Shown: positions 34,753 through 44,053 of the stretch, piece after piece
Numbering within the stretch: position 1 is the stretch's first letter
Layout: each line of letters begins with the position of its first letter
Assembly: GCA_963621245.1 (NCBI GenBank)
Contig: CAVFCW010000010.1
Location: 1 to 64,000 of the forward strand
Reading direction: 5' to 3'
Source of the DNA: SIG603 sp963621245
Lineage (GTDB): Bacteria; Bacillota; Clostridia; Oscillospirales; Acutalibacteraceae
Length of the DNA stretch: 64,000 nucleotides
Made by a program: the position numbers and the translations under genes
Notes under the pieces: generated by a model
What the model saw: only the letters and a program-made list of their open reading frames with translations
Database searches by the model: none
Told to the model about the DNA's origin: nothing

Positions 34753-35442
34753 TTACAGAATGTGCGAATAAATCGAAGCACCGACAACGGTTAAAATACC
34801 CGCAACGACAACGGCAAGACTGCTGAGCGCACCTTCGATTTCACCGAGCTCCATGGCTTTTGATGTTCCGATTGCGTGAGAAGCCGTGCCGAGGGCTATT
34901 CCCTTTGCGATTGGCTCTTCGATGCGGAAAATTTTAAGAATGAGATCACCGCAAACATTGCCGAGTATTCCCGTGACGATTATTACGGCAACGGTAACCG
35001 CAACGTAACCGCCCTGTTCTTCGGATACCGCCATACCGATTGCCGTCGTGATTGATTTCGGCAAAAATGTGACATATTCCTCGTGGCTGAACTTGAAAAC
35101 AAGAGCGAGTACAAGAACCGTCGTAAGAGAGGTGAGAGCACCGGCCGTTACGCCTGCAATGATAGCTTTCCAGTTGTTTTTCAGAATCTGAAACTGCTCA
35201 TAAAGCGGAATTGCCAAGCAAACCGTGGCTGGGGTTAAGAGGTAGCTTATGTATTTTGCACCCTCATAGTAGGTGTTGTAGTCGATTTTGCATATGATTA
35301 CGAAAATTATCGTTATCACAATGGAAATTAAAAGCGGATTCAAAAAAGAACGATCCCATTTTTTTCTCAGGTACATTCCCGCAAAATAAGCCGCAAGCGA
35401 GATGACCGCACCCATAAAGGTGGATTCCTGAATAAGGCTCAT
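34753..35442 (-). CDS. lrgB: LrgB-family membrane protein
   Basis: 229 aa with about six to seven membrane helices. PKSITTAIGMAVSEEQGG and GTASHAIGTSKAMELG are the conserved LrgB/CidB blocks. The LrgAB pair is known from staphylococci as antiholin-like, and related proteins transport pyruvate or other organic acids. The ATG at 35442 follows AAGGAGG and overlaps the lrgA stop by 4 nt. A longer open frame from 35580 lies within lrgA and is rejected. Confidence 0.93.
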   Translation of the reverse strand: MSLIQESTFMGAVISLAAYFAGMYLRKKWDRSFLNPLLISIVITIIFVIICKIDYNTYYEGAKYISYLLTPATVCLAIPLYEQFQILKNNWKAIIAGVTAGALTSLTTVLVLALVFKFSHEEYVTFLPKSITTAIGMAVSEEQGGYVAVTVAVIIVTGILGNVCGDLILKIFRIEEPIAKGIALGTASHAIGTSKAMELGEIEGALSSLAVVVAGILTVVGASIYSHIL

Positions 35443-35810
35443 GCGTCTTCCTCCTTTTCGGTATCGGCTGATTTTCTGACGATAAGCTGGGTTACAACGC
35501 CGGCTACGCCCATAACCAAAAATGTTGTGACTACGGTTACGATTATGTAGGAGAATAACGACGAACCGATAACATCCCACGATTCAATCAGACCTACTGC
35601 CGCGGGGATGAACATAACGGGCATAATTTCAACCAAGAATTTTCCTGTATCTTTTACGCTCTCGAGCGGTAATATTTTGGTTTGCAGTAAAATGAAAAGA
35701 ATAATAATGCCGTAAATGCTGCCCGGAACGGGAAGCGGCAAAACGCTGTGGAGAAGATCTCCCGCAAAAGAGATTAGCAAAATGATGGTGAATTGCTTTA
35801 GATATTTCAT
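35439..35810 (-). CDS. lrgA: CidA/LrgA-family membrane protein
   Basis: 123 aa, four membrane helices. The PLPVPGSIYG motif near residues 26-35 and the VKDTGKFLVEIMPVMFIPAAVG block are typical. The charged tail (about residue 110 on) is cytosolic. It is co-translated with lrgB. AAGGAAAG precedes the ATG. Confidence 0.92.
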   Translation of the reverse strand: MKYLKQFTIILLISFAGDLLHSVLPLPVPGSIYGIIILFILLQTKILPLESVKDTGKFLVEIMPVMFIPAAVGLIESWDVIGSSLFSYIIVTVVTTFLVMGVAGVVTQLIVRKSADTEKEEDA

Positions 35811-35836
35811 GCTTTTCTTTCCTTCTTTCGGATAAA

Positions 35837-35865
35837 AGAATAGCCCCCATTTTTTTTAAAGTCAA
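35837..35865 (-). promoter_or_regulatory. predicted lrgAB promoter
   Basis: Minus strand TTGACT (35865-35860), 17-nt spacer, TATTCT (35842-35837). Confidence 0.6.
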
Positions 35866-35991
35866 TAGCAAAATTCGATTTTTTGTTCAAAAGGTAAAAT
35901 ATGCAAGCTTAAATTAGTGAGAAATATACAGCGAACAAGCCAAAAAACGGTGAAAAAACGGCGCGAGAATGAAAAAGTATTCCAAATCAGA

Positions 35992-36023
35992 CTAAAAAAT
36001 CACCCGAGAAAATCGGGTGATTT
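35992..36023 (-). terminator. DUF1015 gene terminator
   Basis: A perfect 11-bp stem AAATCACCCGA/TCGGGTGATTT (35997-36023) with T's in the 3' arm and exit on the minus strand, 11 bases after the gene. Confidence 0.85.
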
Positions 36024-36033
36024 CGTAAATTGC

Positions 36034-37320
36034 TTATTTTTCTTTGAGGTCGTTTATGCAAAGTCCTGTGATGATTTTCGGATAGAAGTAAGTCGATTTC
36101 TGCGGCATTTTTTCGCCGGCTCTTGCGACTGCGCCGATCTCTTCCACTCTTGTGGGATTGATGATGAAGGCGCACTCTGCGTTCTTTTTGTCCACTTCGC
36201 TTATTGCCTCGTCAAAGGAACGTGTGTAAACAAGGTTCTTTCCGCTTGCCATATTCTCTTTGTCGATTCCGAGAAGTTTTTCGAGAATGAGTGAGTGAAG
36301 AACGGATACGTCAAGACCCTGAGATGCTTCGCTCTTATCGGGGAGAACGCTTTTCATAACGCCCAAATCTTTGAGCGTGAGAAGAGTCCACTTGCCGTTT
36401 CCGCCGTAGTAGCCGAATGCCTTTTTGCCCTCGTCGTAAAGCTCGGTGAGTTTTTTCTCCATGTCGGCAACGTCGTCTCTCTCTTCGGTATCGAAGAACT
36501 CACTGCAATCGGCTATGAGCTTTTCGCCGTCAAAATTCTCAATGCCGCGGATAAGTCTGTGAGTGGGGAACACCACGAGTCCCGGATTTTCCATATCGAC
36601 AAGCATCATCATCACGTAGTCTGCGCCGGGACAGTAGATTCCGTTCTCACGGCAGTAGTTTCTGAAGTTGATGGCGGTCTCGTAGCGGTGGTGACCGTCT
36701 GCTATGTAGAGCTTTCTGTCGGCAAAGTCCTCGGCAATTGCGGCAATGGAAAGCTTGTCGTTTACCACCCACATGCGGTGAATGACAAGACCGTCGTCAA
36801 ACTCGTATCTCGGCTTTGATGTGTCTGCGAGGTTATCGAGCCTTGCCTGAGTTTTATGAGTCTCGTCAATATAGAGCGAATAAATCTGCGAGAAGTTGCA
36901 GAATGTGGATTTCATAAGGTTGAGTCTGTCCTCTTTTGCCTTGGAGAGAGTTTCTTCGTGCGGCAAAACCACGCCGGCGGAAAAATCTTCAACTCTCACG
37001 CGGCAGATGAATCCGCGGAGCTTTTTTGTCTCGCCGTGATCTACCTGAGATTTGAACTCTTCCTCGTAGATATAAATGCCCTCGTCTTCATCGTGGGTCA
37101 TAATATCGTTTTGAAGCCATGTCTCGAGGGTGTTGGTTGCCGTTTCGTACGGATTTTCGCCCTTGGGAAGCTCAAGTCTTATCATATTGTAGGGGTTGTT
37201 CTCAAGAAGTGAAAGGCGCATGCTCTCGGGAACTATGTCGTACGGCGGACATGTGAGATCTTTTATGTCTCCAGCCTTTTGTGTGTAGCGTATCGCTTTG
37301 AATGCTTTGATTTCTGCCAA
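36034..37320 (-). CDS. DUF1015 family protein
   Basis: 428 aa cytosolic protein. TCPPYDIVP near residue 23, LPHEETLSKAKEDR near residue 119, and the block IADGHHRYETAI (about 206) are the diagnostic motifs of DUF1015. Its chemistry is not established; the motif HEET and GHHRYE suggest an enzyme. The start is a TTG with AAAGGAAA upstream, since no ATG or GTG is better placed. Single gene between its own promoter and terminator. Confidence 0.9.
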   Translation of the reverse strand: MAEIKAFKAIRYTQKAGDIKDLTCPPYDIVPESMRLSLLENNPYNMIRLELPKGENPYETATNTLETWLQNDIMTHDEDEGIYIYEEEFKSQVDHGETKKLRGFICRVRVEDFSAGVVLPHEETLSKAKEDRLNLMKSTFCNFSQIYSLYIDETHKTQARLDNLADTSKPRYEFDDGLVIHRMWVVNDKLSIAAIAEDFADRKLYIADGHHRYETAINFRNYCRENGIYCPGADYVMMMLVDMENPGLVVFPTHRLIRGIENFDGEKLIADCSEFFDTEERDDVADMEKKLTELYDEGKKAFGYYGGNGKWTLLTLKDLGVMKSVLPDKSEASQGLDVSVLHSLILEKLLGIDKENMASGKNLVYTRSFDEAISEVDKKNAECAFIINPTRVEEIGAVARAGEKMPQKSTYFYPKIITGLCINDLKEK

Positions 37321-37370
37321 AATTATTTTCCTTTCTTTGCTTTTTGTTTTTCTTTTGGTTCTTTTATTTG

Positions 37371-37399
37371 ATTTTACAGGCTTAAAGCACTTTAGTCAA
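37371..37399 (-). promoter_or_regulatory. predicted DUF1015 promoter
   Basis: Minus strand TTGACT (37399-37394), 17-nt spacer, TAAAAT (37376-37371). Confidence 0.65.
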
Positions 37400-37581
37400 C
37401 CGAAAATTAAGCAACATGAAATAAGCTTATGGTGTTCTTTATGTGAATAATTTTATACCGCAATATTCACATATTCATCACTTAACCGATATATCATATC
37501 AAACAGCAAAATCTGAGCGAATTCGCACTGCATACGGTTGGTGTTTTTTAGTGAGATCGCAGCGAAAGGAATGAATATACA

Positions 37582-38562
37582 ATGATAGAGGTAAAAAACC
37601 TCACAAAGCGTTACGGCAGCTTTACGGCACTCAATAATGTGTCGTTTACCGTTGACGAAGGTCAGGTTATCGGTTTTTTGGGCCCCAACGGAGCCGGAAA
37701 ATCCACGGCTATGAACATAATCACGGGTTATCTCTCGGCGAGCGAGGGTACCGTGAGCATTATGGGAAAATCTATTCTCGACGAGCCGAACGAAGTAAAG
37801 TCGATGATTGGCTATCTGCCCGAAATTCCTCCCGTCTACACGGATATGACGGTAAAGGAATATCTCGATTTTATGTACAGTCTCAAGAAGGTAAAGATTA
37901 ACAAAAAGGAACACATTGAAGAAATTTGCGAGGTTACAAGAATAAGCGATGTTTACACAAGGCTTATCGGCAATCTTTCAAAAGGCTACCGCCAGAGAGT
38001 GGGCATAGCTCAGGCACTTCTCGGAAATCCTCCGGTTCTCATTCTTGATGAGCCGACTGTCGGCCTTGATCCCAAGCAGATTATCGAGATAAGAAATTTG
38101 GTTAAGCGTTTGGGAAAAAACCACACGGTTATTTTAAGCTCGCACATACTCTCTGAGGTTCAGGCGGTTTGCGACAGAATTTTGGTCATTAACAGGGGCC
38201 GTCTTGTTGCGGACGGAACTGCCGAAGAACTGAGACACAACCTTTCGGACGATCACAAGCTGACTTTGAGAGCCGAGGGTGAGGAATCGGATGTTTTGAC
38301 TATGCTCAGAAGCAAGCCGTACATCAAGCGTGTTGATTCTCTCGGAAGCAAAGAAAGAGGCACGGTCGATTATCAGATTGAGAGTGTTGACGACAAAGAC
38401 ATAAGACGCGAGATTTTCTCGCTTTTTGCGGAAAAGAAACTGCCTATTCTTGAGATGAAGAGCACGGAGCTCACGCTTGAAGAGGTATTCTTGAAGCTTA
38501 CTTCAAGCGACGCCTCGAATGTATCAGAGGACGCAGAAAATAACGAAGGGGGAGAAAACTGA
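37582..38562 (+). CDS. ABC transporter ATPase (GldA-like)
   Basis: 326 aa. Walker A is GPNGAGKST (about 36), signature LSKGYRQRVG, Walker B LILDEPTVGLD, and the switch histidine is in LSSHIL. The last about 80 residues are an accessory domain. The closest layout is GldA, the ATPase of the Bacteroidetes gliding ABC system, and its bacterial relatives of unknown substrate. It is followed by a permease, a GldG-like protein and a DUF4340 protein with overlaps or short gaps, so one operon and one complex are inferred. Confidence 0.9.
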   Translation: MIEVKNLTKRYGSFTALNNVSFTVDEGQVIGFLGPNGAGKSTAMNIITGYLSASEGTVSIMGKSILDEPNEVKSMIGYLPEIPPVYTDMTVKEYLDFMYSLKKVKINKKEHIEEICEVTRISDVYTRLIGNLSKGYRQRVGIAQALLGNPPVLILDEPTVGLDPKQIIEIRNLVKRLGKNHTVILSSHILSEVQAVCDRILVINRGRLVADGTAEELRHNLSDDHKLTLRAEGEESDVLTMLRSKPYIKRVDSLGSKERGTVDYQIESVDDKDIRREIFSLFAEKKLPILEMKSTELTLEEVFLKLTSSDASNVSEDAENNEGGEN

Positions 38563-39266
38563 TGGGCGCAATATTTAAAAGAGAACTTAAAAGCTATTTC
38601 TCTTCACCTGTTGGATATGTATGCGTTGCGGCAATTGCAGCTATTTACGGATTTTTCTACTACAACGTAATGCTCACGGGCTCAAGCTCGTATATCTCGA
38701 GTGCATACAGCTCGATTTATCTTTTCGGCATGATGATAATTCCCGTTATCACGATGAAAAGTATGTCGGAGGACTTGAAGAACAAGACGGATCAAGCACT
38801 TTTGACCGCTCCCGTGGGAGTTACATCAATTGTTCTCGGAAAATTTCTCTCGGCTTATGCCGTCTATTTCATCGCTTCAACTATGGGACTTATCCCCGCC
38901 GTTGTTCTTGAGTTTTTCGGCACTCCTCCTTGGGGAATAGTAATCGGAAACTACATTGCAACTCTTCTTTACGGCGGTGCCATGGTATCGATAGGCGTGT
39001 TTATCTCGAGCCTAACAACAAGCCAAGTTATTGCGGCTATAACGACATTCTTGGTTTCGGTTGCACTCATGTATGTCAGCAGCATTACATCATCTCTTTC
39101 GGGAACGACTGCGGGAAAGATAATAGAGTTTCTCTCTTTCTCCACGAGATACAACGTTTTCACAACGGGAGTATTCAGCATTGCAAACTGCGTTTACTTC
39201 ATAAGCGTTATGGCTGTTTTCGTGTTCCTCACGGCAAGAAAGCTTGAGTCAAGACGCTGGAATTGA
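38562..39266 (+). CDS. ABC transporter permease (GldF/ABC-2 type)
   Basis: 234 aa with six membrane helices. It starts with FKRELKSYFSSPVGYV, a short amphipathic segment typical of ABC-2 permeases of the GldF type; SEDLKNKTDQALLTAPV is the conserved cytosolic loop. The ATG overlaps the ATPase stop by one base. It would form the membrane channel with the ATPase above. Confidence 0.9.
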   Translation: MGAIFKRELKSYFSSPVGYVCVAAIAAIYGFFYYNVMLTGSSSYISSAYSSIYLFGMMIIPVITMKSMSEDLKNKTDQALLTAPVGVTSIVLGKFLSAYAVYFIASTMGLIPAVVLEFFGTPPWGIVIGNYIATLLYGGAMVSIGVFISSLTTSQVIAAITTFLVSVALMYVSSITSSLSGTTAGKIIEFLSFSTRYNVFTTGVFSIANCVYFISVMAVFVFLTARKLESRRWN

Positions 39267-39283
39267 GAAAGGAGGGAAAGAAA

Positions 39284-40981
39284 ATGTTAGAGAGCAAGAA
39301 AAACGATAACGAAAAGGAAATCGAAACAGAGGTTGACGAAAAAGCCAACGAGGAGATTTTGAATAACATTGCCGACACGGAAAAGTCGGACGATAAAGCC
39401 GAAACCGCACCGAGCGAAGAAGCTAAGCCCGAGGAGAACGCCGAGGACGACGGCGGTGAAGAGGACAAAAAGGCGGAGGAAATCTCCGAGGTCCCAGAAG
39501 ATACAAAAGAGCCTAAAAAGAAAAAAGGCAAAAAGAAAAATCCCTTTAAGTCGGAGAAATTCAAGAGAGGCTCCATGGGATTTGTCTTTACCGTGGTGTT
39601 CATAGCACTTTTGGTTGTTGTGAATGTGATTTTCTCGGTTCTTGAGGACAGATATCCCTCGATGAAAATCGACCTCACGGCGCAGAAACTCAATTCTCTC
39701 TCGGAAAACACGAAAAGCGTTGCGGAAAATCTCACTTCCGATATTGAAATTTATATCATCGGTGATGAGGACGCGATTAGAAACGATCAGCTCTATTCAA
39801 GCTACAACGTGAAGTATTCTCAGCTTGCAAATCTTTGCGATCAGCTTGCGCAGAACGACAAAATTACCGTTAAATATGTAGATCCTGACGCAGATCCGTC
39901 GTTTATCAGCCAGTATTCCGACGATAATCTTTCAAGCGGAATGGTTCTTGTGAAGAGCGACAAGAGATACAGAGTTCTTTCGGTGTCGGATCTTTTTGAG
40001 ATAAACTATGACGAGTCTTACAATGCAGTGAACTACACAAAGGTTGACGGTGCGCTTGCAAACGCCATGTACCTTGTCAATATGGACACTGTTCCCGTTA
40101 TCGCTGTTGAGACGGGTTACGGCGAGCTTTTGAGCGACGATTACAGAGAGCCGCTTGATAATCTGCTTGAGGGAAATTGCTTTGAGATTAAGGAATTTAA
40201 CCTTCTCACGGATGATATCCCCGAGGATGCGGTTATGGTTATGATGCTCACCCCGACAACAGATCTCACCGATGAGGACGTTGAAAAGCTCAACACTTAT
40301 CTTTCGAGCGGCGATGTTTCGCACACGCTTTTTGTCACGGGTTATCCCACGGCGGGAGATCTTCCCAATCTCAATTCTCTTCTTGAGGACTGGGGACTCA
40401 AAGAGGAATCCGGCACGGTTCTCGTTGAGACAGACTCAAGCAAGACCATATCTTCAAGCCCGACTTATATGTTTGTAAACGCAACAAGCGATATTCTCAC
40501 GGGAACTTACTCGAATCTTCTTGCAATAAACGCTATGCCGATCGACATTCTCTTTGAGGAGAACGGCGACATAAAGACATATCCGCTTATCGAGACATCA
40601 AGCACCTGCTACACCTCTTCGGGAGAAACAAAGACAGACCCCGATACGGACACATATACCGTTGCGGCTCTTGCCCAGAAAACAGACGGTGACGTCAAGA
40701 GAAATGTTGTTCTTATGGGCGACACAAACTCGCTTTACGCTTACATGAGCAACTCCACATTCGGCAACGCAGACTTTATGTTGGATCTCGTTCAGTACTG
40801 CACCGATACAAGCGACACAAGCGTCGGTCTTACAGTTGAGAGCACTCAGACAACCACAAGAGATATCACGGCTTCAACAGCAACGTGCGTTATTGTCGGA
40901 CTTTTCGTGTTCACAATCGCAATTCCGCTTGTCATTGTGATTTGCGGTATCGTCGTATTTGTCAGAAGAAGACATCTGTAA
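39284..40981 (+). CDS. GldG-like ABC accessory protein with acidic N-terminal arm
   Basis: 565 aa. Residues 1-75 are extremely Glu/Asp/Lys-rich and probably disordered, followed by a basic KKKKGKKK patch and a membrane helix (about 99-120). The large outside domain resembles GldG (ABC_transp_aux), and a second membrane helix lies near the C-terminus (about 538-560). AAAGGAGGG precedes the ATG at 39284; an in-frame start seven codons earlier overlaps the permease gene. The acidic arm is not part of classic GldG. Confidence 0.85.
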   Translation: MLESKKNDNEKEIETEVDEKANEEILNNIADTEKSDDKAETAPSEEAKPEENAEDDGGEEDKKAEEISEVPEDTKEPKKKKGKKKNPFKSEKFKRGSMGFVFTVVFIALLVVVNVIFSVLEDRYPSMKIDLTAQKLNSLSENTKSVAENLTSDIEIYIIGDEDAIRNDQLYSSYNVKYSQLANLCDQLAQNDKITVKYVDPDADPSFISQYSDDNLSSGMVLVKSDKRYRVLSVSDLFEINYDESYNAVNYTKVDGALANAMYLVNMDTVPVIAVETGYGELLSDDYREPLDNLLEGNCFEIKEFNLLTDDIPEDAVMVMMLTPTTDLTDEDVEKLNTYLSSGDVSHTLFVTGYPTAGDLPNLNSLLEDWGLKEESGTVLVETDSSKTISSSPTYMFVNATSDILTGTYSNLLAINAMPIDILFEENGDIKTYPLIETSSTCYTSSGETKTDPDTDTYTVAALAQKTDGDVKRNVVLMGDTNSLYAYMSNSTFGNADFMLDLVQYCTDTSDTSVGLTVESTQTTTRDITASTATCVIVGLFVFTIAIPLVIVICGIVVFVRRRHL

Positions 40982-40995
40982 TAAGGGGTTGGCTC

Positions 40996-42489
40996 ATGAA
41001 AAAGCAAAAAAAACTTATCCTTATTCTATTGATTGTCGTTTTGGCGCTGGGCGGAGTTTTGGCGGCTCTGCTCCTTACGGGAAGTGATGAAGATTCAAGC
41101 GAAGAAATATCCTCGGAGCTCAGCGAAGAGGATACATCGCTTATCACGCACGAGGAAGGCGATATAGTCGCGATAAGCGTAAACAACAGCTACGGTTCGT
41201 TCAGCTTTTATCCGACTCTTGTCGACTCGGATGACGTATCGTCCGATACCTCGGGCACGGAAAGCTACAAATACAGCATTACGGGCTATGAGGACAGGGA
41301 CGTTAACACTTCTACCCTTTCGACAGCCGCCATGGCTTTTTACGACCTCGATTACACCAAGGAAATCGGTGAGGTTGAGGACGAATCGGCATTCGGCTTT
41401 GACGGAAAAATAACCGCAAGCTGCGTCTACAAGGATGGTTCCGCCGAAAGCTTTGAGATAGGCGACACGCCGTCATCCGGCACGGGAAGATACATCAAGT
41501 ATAACGGAAAAGTGTACATCGCAAGCATAAACACGACCTACACAAATTCCCTTGAAAGCCTGATAACTGCCGCATCTTGGGATATCGATTATCTCACTCG
41601 TGAGAAAGAAAGCAGCGAATCGGATGAGTCAAGCACCGAGAGCAGTTCGTCAACGACAACGGAGAATTACTCGATACTCGAGAGCCTGAAAATCGGCGGA
41701 ACTTGCAATTCCTCCGGAGTTGAAATCGGCTACGACAGCGAGAGCGAAAATTACAAGCTTTTGTCTCCCGTCAAGGCGGCGGCAAACGATGATAAGATTG
41801 AGACGCTTATAAGCTCGCTTCTCAACTATTCCGCAAATGCAACCGTGGATTTGAACCCCACGGACGATAAACTCAAGGAATACGGCTTGGACGCTCCTTA
41901 TGCCACACTTGAAATCACTTTGAACGGTGAGAGCCACAAGATTGTTATAGGAGCAGAGACCGAGAGCTCGAGATATTGCCTTATCGATGACGACAAGACG
42001 GTTTATTCGATTTTGACCTCGAAAATTTCCGATTGGGCGGAGTGTAATCCATCCGAGTACTGTGCCGAAAACGTGTTGACAGACTCACTTTCCGACATAA
42101 GCGAAATTAAATTTACCGTGGACGGAAAATCCTCCGATATCACAATCACACGTGAGGAGGACGAGAGCAGCTCGACCGACAGCAAGGTTTATTATTCGTA
42201 TTCCTCTTATGCTGACGGAGAAGAGATTCTTTATTCGTACGTAAACGAGCTTTATACAAAGTTCAGTTCGATGACGGTTCTCAACATAAACGAGTCGGAG
42301 CACGAGGATAATGCTTTGGTGACCGCAGAGATAAAATTCTTTGACGGAAAAAATAAAACCGTGGAAATTTATCAGTCATCGGAAAACAGCTCGAGATATC
42401 TCGTTTATATCGACGGCGAATACTCATGTACCGTAAGAAGTACAAGCGTGAAAGATTTCACGGATGAATTCAGTGAATATTTAGGCTAA
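40996..42489 (+). CDS. DUF4340 domain protein, membrane-anchored
   Basis: 497 aa. An N-terminal membrane helix (about 7-28) is followed by a Ser/Glu/Asp-rich linker (30-50), and a second low-complexity Ser/Glu stretch lies around 206-222. The rest is built of beta-rich DUF4340-type repeats. DUF4340 proteins usually sit beside GldG/GldF genes and are thought to be part of the same surface complex. AAGGGG precedes the ATG at 40996. It follows the GldG-like gene after 14 nt. Confidence 0.85.
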   Translation: MKKQKKLILILLIVVLALGGVLAALLLTGSDEDSSEEISSELSEEDTSLITHEEGDIVAISVNNSYGSFSFYPTLVDSDDVSSDTSGTESYKYSITGYEDRDVNTSTLSTAAMAFYDLDYTKEIGEVEDESAFGFDGKITASCVYKDGSAESFEIGDTPSSGTGRYIKYNGKVYIASINTTYTNSLESLITAASWDIDYLTREKESSESDESSTESSSSTTTENYSILESLKIGGTCNSSGVEIGYDSESENYKLLSPVKAAANDDKIETLISSLLNYSANATVDLNPTDDKLKEYGLDAPYATLEITLNGESHKIVIGAETESSRYCLIDDDKTVYSILTSKISDWAECNPSEYCAENVLTDSLSDISEIKFTVDGKSSDITITREEDESSSTDSKVYYSYSSYADGEEILYSYVNELYTKFSSMTVLNINESEHEDNALVTAEIKFFDGKNKTVEIYQSSENSSRYLVYIDGEYSCTVRSTSVKDFTDEFSEYLG

Positions 42490-42491
42490 TA

Positions 42492-42530
42492 AAAAAGTCC
42501 GTTTTGGAGAAATTCCAAAGCGGACTTTTT
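42492..42530. terminator. strong bidirectional terminator between DUF4340 gene and ridA
   Basis: A 17-bp stem (42492-42508 with 42514-42530, one G-U) and 5-nt loop, with A's on the left arm and T's on the right, between convergent genes. Confidence 0.92.
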
Positions 42531-42559
42531 GTTTTGCATAATTATCGGATTGTTAAAAA

Positions 42560-42934
42560 TCAGATCTCTGCGATAACCTCAACCTCAACGAGAAGGTTCT
42601 TGGGAAGAGTTTTAACAGCAACACAGCTTCTTGCCGGTTTGCCTGTGAAGTACTTTGCATAAACCTCGTTGAATGCTGCGAAATCGCCCATATCTGCGAG
42701 GAAACATGTTGTCTTAACAGCCTTCTCATAGGAAGAGCCTGCCTCTTTGAGAACAGCGCCGAGGTTCTTCATAACCTGCTCTGTCTGACCGACGATATCT
42801 TCTGCCTCAACATTTCCTGTTGCGGGATTGATAGCAATCTGACCTGATGTGAATACGAGGTTTCCGGAGATGAAAGCCTGTGAGTACGGTCCGATAGCGG
42901 CCGGAGCTTCGGGTGTGTAGATTGACTTTGCCAT
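42560..42934 (-). CDS. ridA: RidA family enamine/imine deaminase
   Basis: 124 aa, YjgF/YER057c/UK114 fold. IGPYSQA, FTSGQI and ARSCVAVKTLP with the substrate-binding Arg, and a C-terminal Glu in VEVEVIAEI are all present. It releases ammonia from reactive 2-aminoacrylate-type intermediates and so protects PLP enzymes. AAGGAG precedes the ATG. Single gene. Confidence 0.95.
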   Translation of the reverse strand: MAKSIYTPEAPAAIGPYSQAFISGNLVFTSGQIAINPATGNVEAEDIVGQTEQVMKNLGAVLKEAGSSYEKAVKTTCFLADMGDFAAFNEVYAKYFTGKPARSCVAVKTLPKNLLVEVEVIAEI

Positions 42935-43118
42935 GATGATTTTCTCCTTAATGTAAGTATTTTCGGATAATTGGTCGATAAATGCTCTTATTATTACATA
43001 TCAAAATTATCTCTGATATTATAATTATAGGGAGTATAAATAATTTTTCAAGTCAAATATTTTTAACGGGCTAAAGTCTTTGCCTGAGTATGAAACTTTT
43101 TGTGCCGTGTTGTTTTTA

Positions 43119-43805
43119 TCAATCAAAATAGGGGAGAAGTACCTTTAATACCTCGAGGTATCCTTCGGGATAGATGTGCATGCCGTCCTTGCAGAACTCT
43201 TCTTTCATGTTGCCGTTTTCGTCAAGCAGACAGGAGAAAACATCGATGTATCCGCATCCCGTTTTGTCTGCCAAGGAGTTAAGCGCAGCGTTAACTGCAA
43301 TAATTTCTTCGTTTGTTCTTGAACCGAATGTGTTCTTTACACGCTCTTTGTCCTCGTCTGTGAACCAAGAAAGCTCACGGTTTACGGGATAATAAGCGAG
43401 GATGTAAATTTTGCACTCGGGAAGTTTCGATTTGATTTCCGTGAGTATTTCTTCGTAGTCCGATAAAAGCTTTTCTCTCTCGTAATCGGGTGCGCTAATA
43501 TCGTTTGTACCGATATTGATGAAAAGTTTTCTCGGCTGCAAATCGAAAACAGATTCGTTCAGTCTCTTTTTGAGGCCGCCCATCACGTCGCCGCCTATGC
43601 CTCTGTTGTAAACGATTTTATCATAGCCTAAGCTCATGAGCATCTCATTTATCGGAAACTGCTCGCAAAGCGACGATCCCGTGAGGACGATTTCGTTTTT
43701 CTTTGCGAATTTATTGAGGTCAGAAAAGGCTCTCACCTTCTGTTTCCACTCGTTCTGCATAATTTTCTTAAATTCTTCCGCAACAATTTTGCCGATGTCT
43801 GCCAT
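43119..43805 (-). CDS. SGNH/GDSL-family hydrolase
   Basis: 228 aa, no signal peptide. Block I reads LTGSSLCEQ, with Ser in the place of the nucleophile but Ser instead of Asp before it (GSS, not GDS). Block II is NRGIGGD, block III INIGTND, and block V DGMHIYPEG with Asp and His. The catalytic set is therefore complete. The substrate may be an ester or a carbohydrate acetyl group, unknown. GGAGGAT precedes the ATG. Confidence 0.88.
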   Translation of the reverse strand: MADIGKIVAEEFKKIMQNEWKQKVRAFSDLNKFAKKNEIVLTGSSLCEQFPINEMLMSLGYDKIVYNRGIGGDVMGGLKKRLNESVFDLQPRKLFINIGTNDISAPDYEREKLLSDYEEILTEIKSKLPECKIYILAYYPVNRELSWFTDEDKERVKNTFGSRTNEEIIAVNAALNSLADKTGCGYIDVFSCLLDENGNMKEEFCKDGMHIYPEGYLEVLKVLLPYFD

Positions 43806-44053
43806 AATAAAAATCCTCCGCCTAATAGTTTTGAAATTCGCTTTATTTTATGGTAGCAGATTTCTTGAATTGAGACAAGAGTATCGCAAAAAAACGCAAA
43901 AGATACTAAAAAAAAGCCGTAAATCCTGTTTTCTTCGGCTAAGCCGTTAACAAAAAAACACTATATTTTTATGCCCCTTTGTGATATACTATTTCGGAAT
44001 ATGTATGTTTATTGAAAGTGTACCCTTTTGATGGGTAATTTGGGTAGATAATT
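43806..44053. other. divergent intergenic region upstream of ruvC
   Basis: No gene seen. TATACT at 43985-43990 is a possible -10 for ruvCAB, without a clear -35. A GCCG/CGGC stem near an A-run (about 43912-43945) is weak. Confidence 0.4.
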
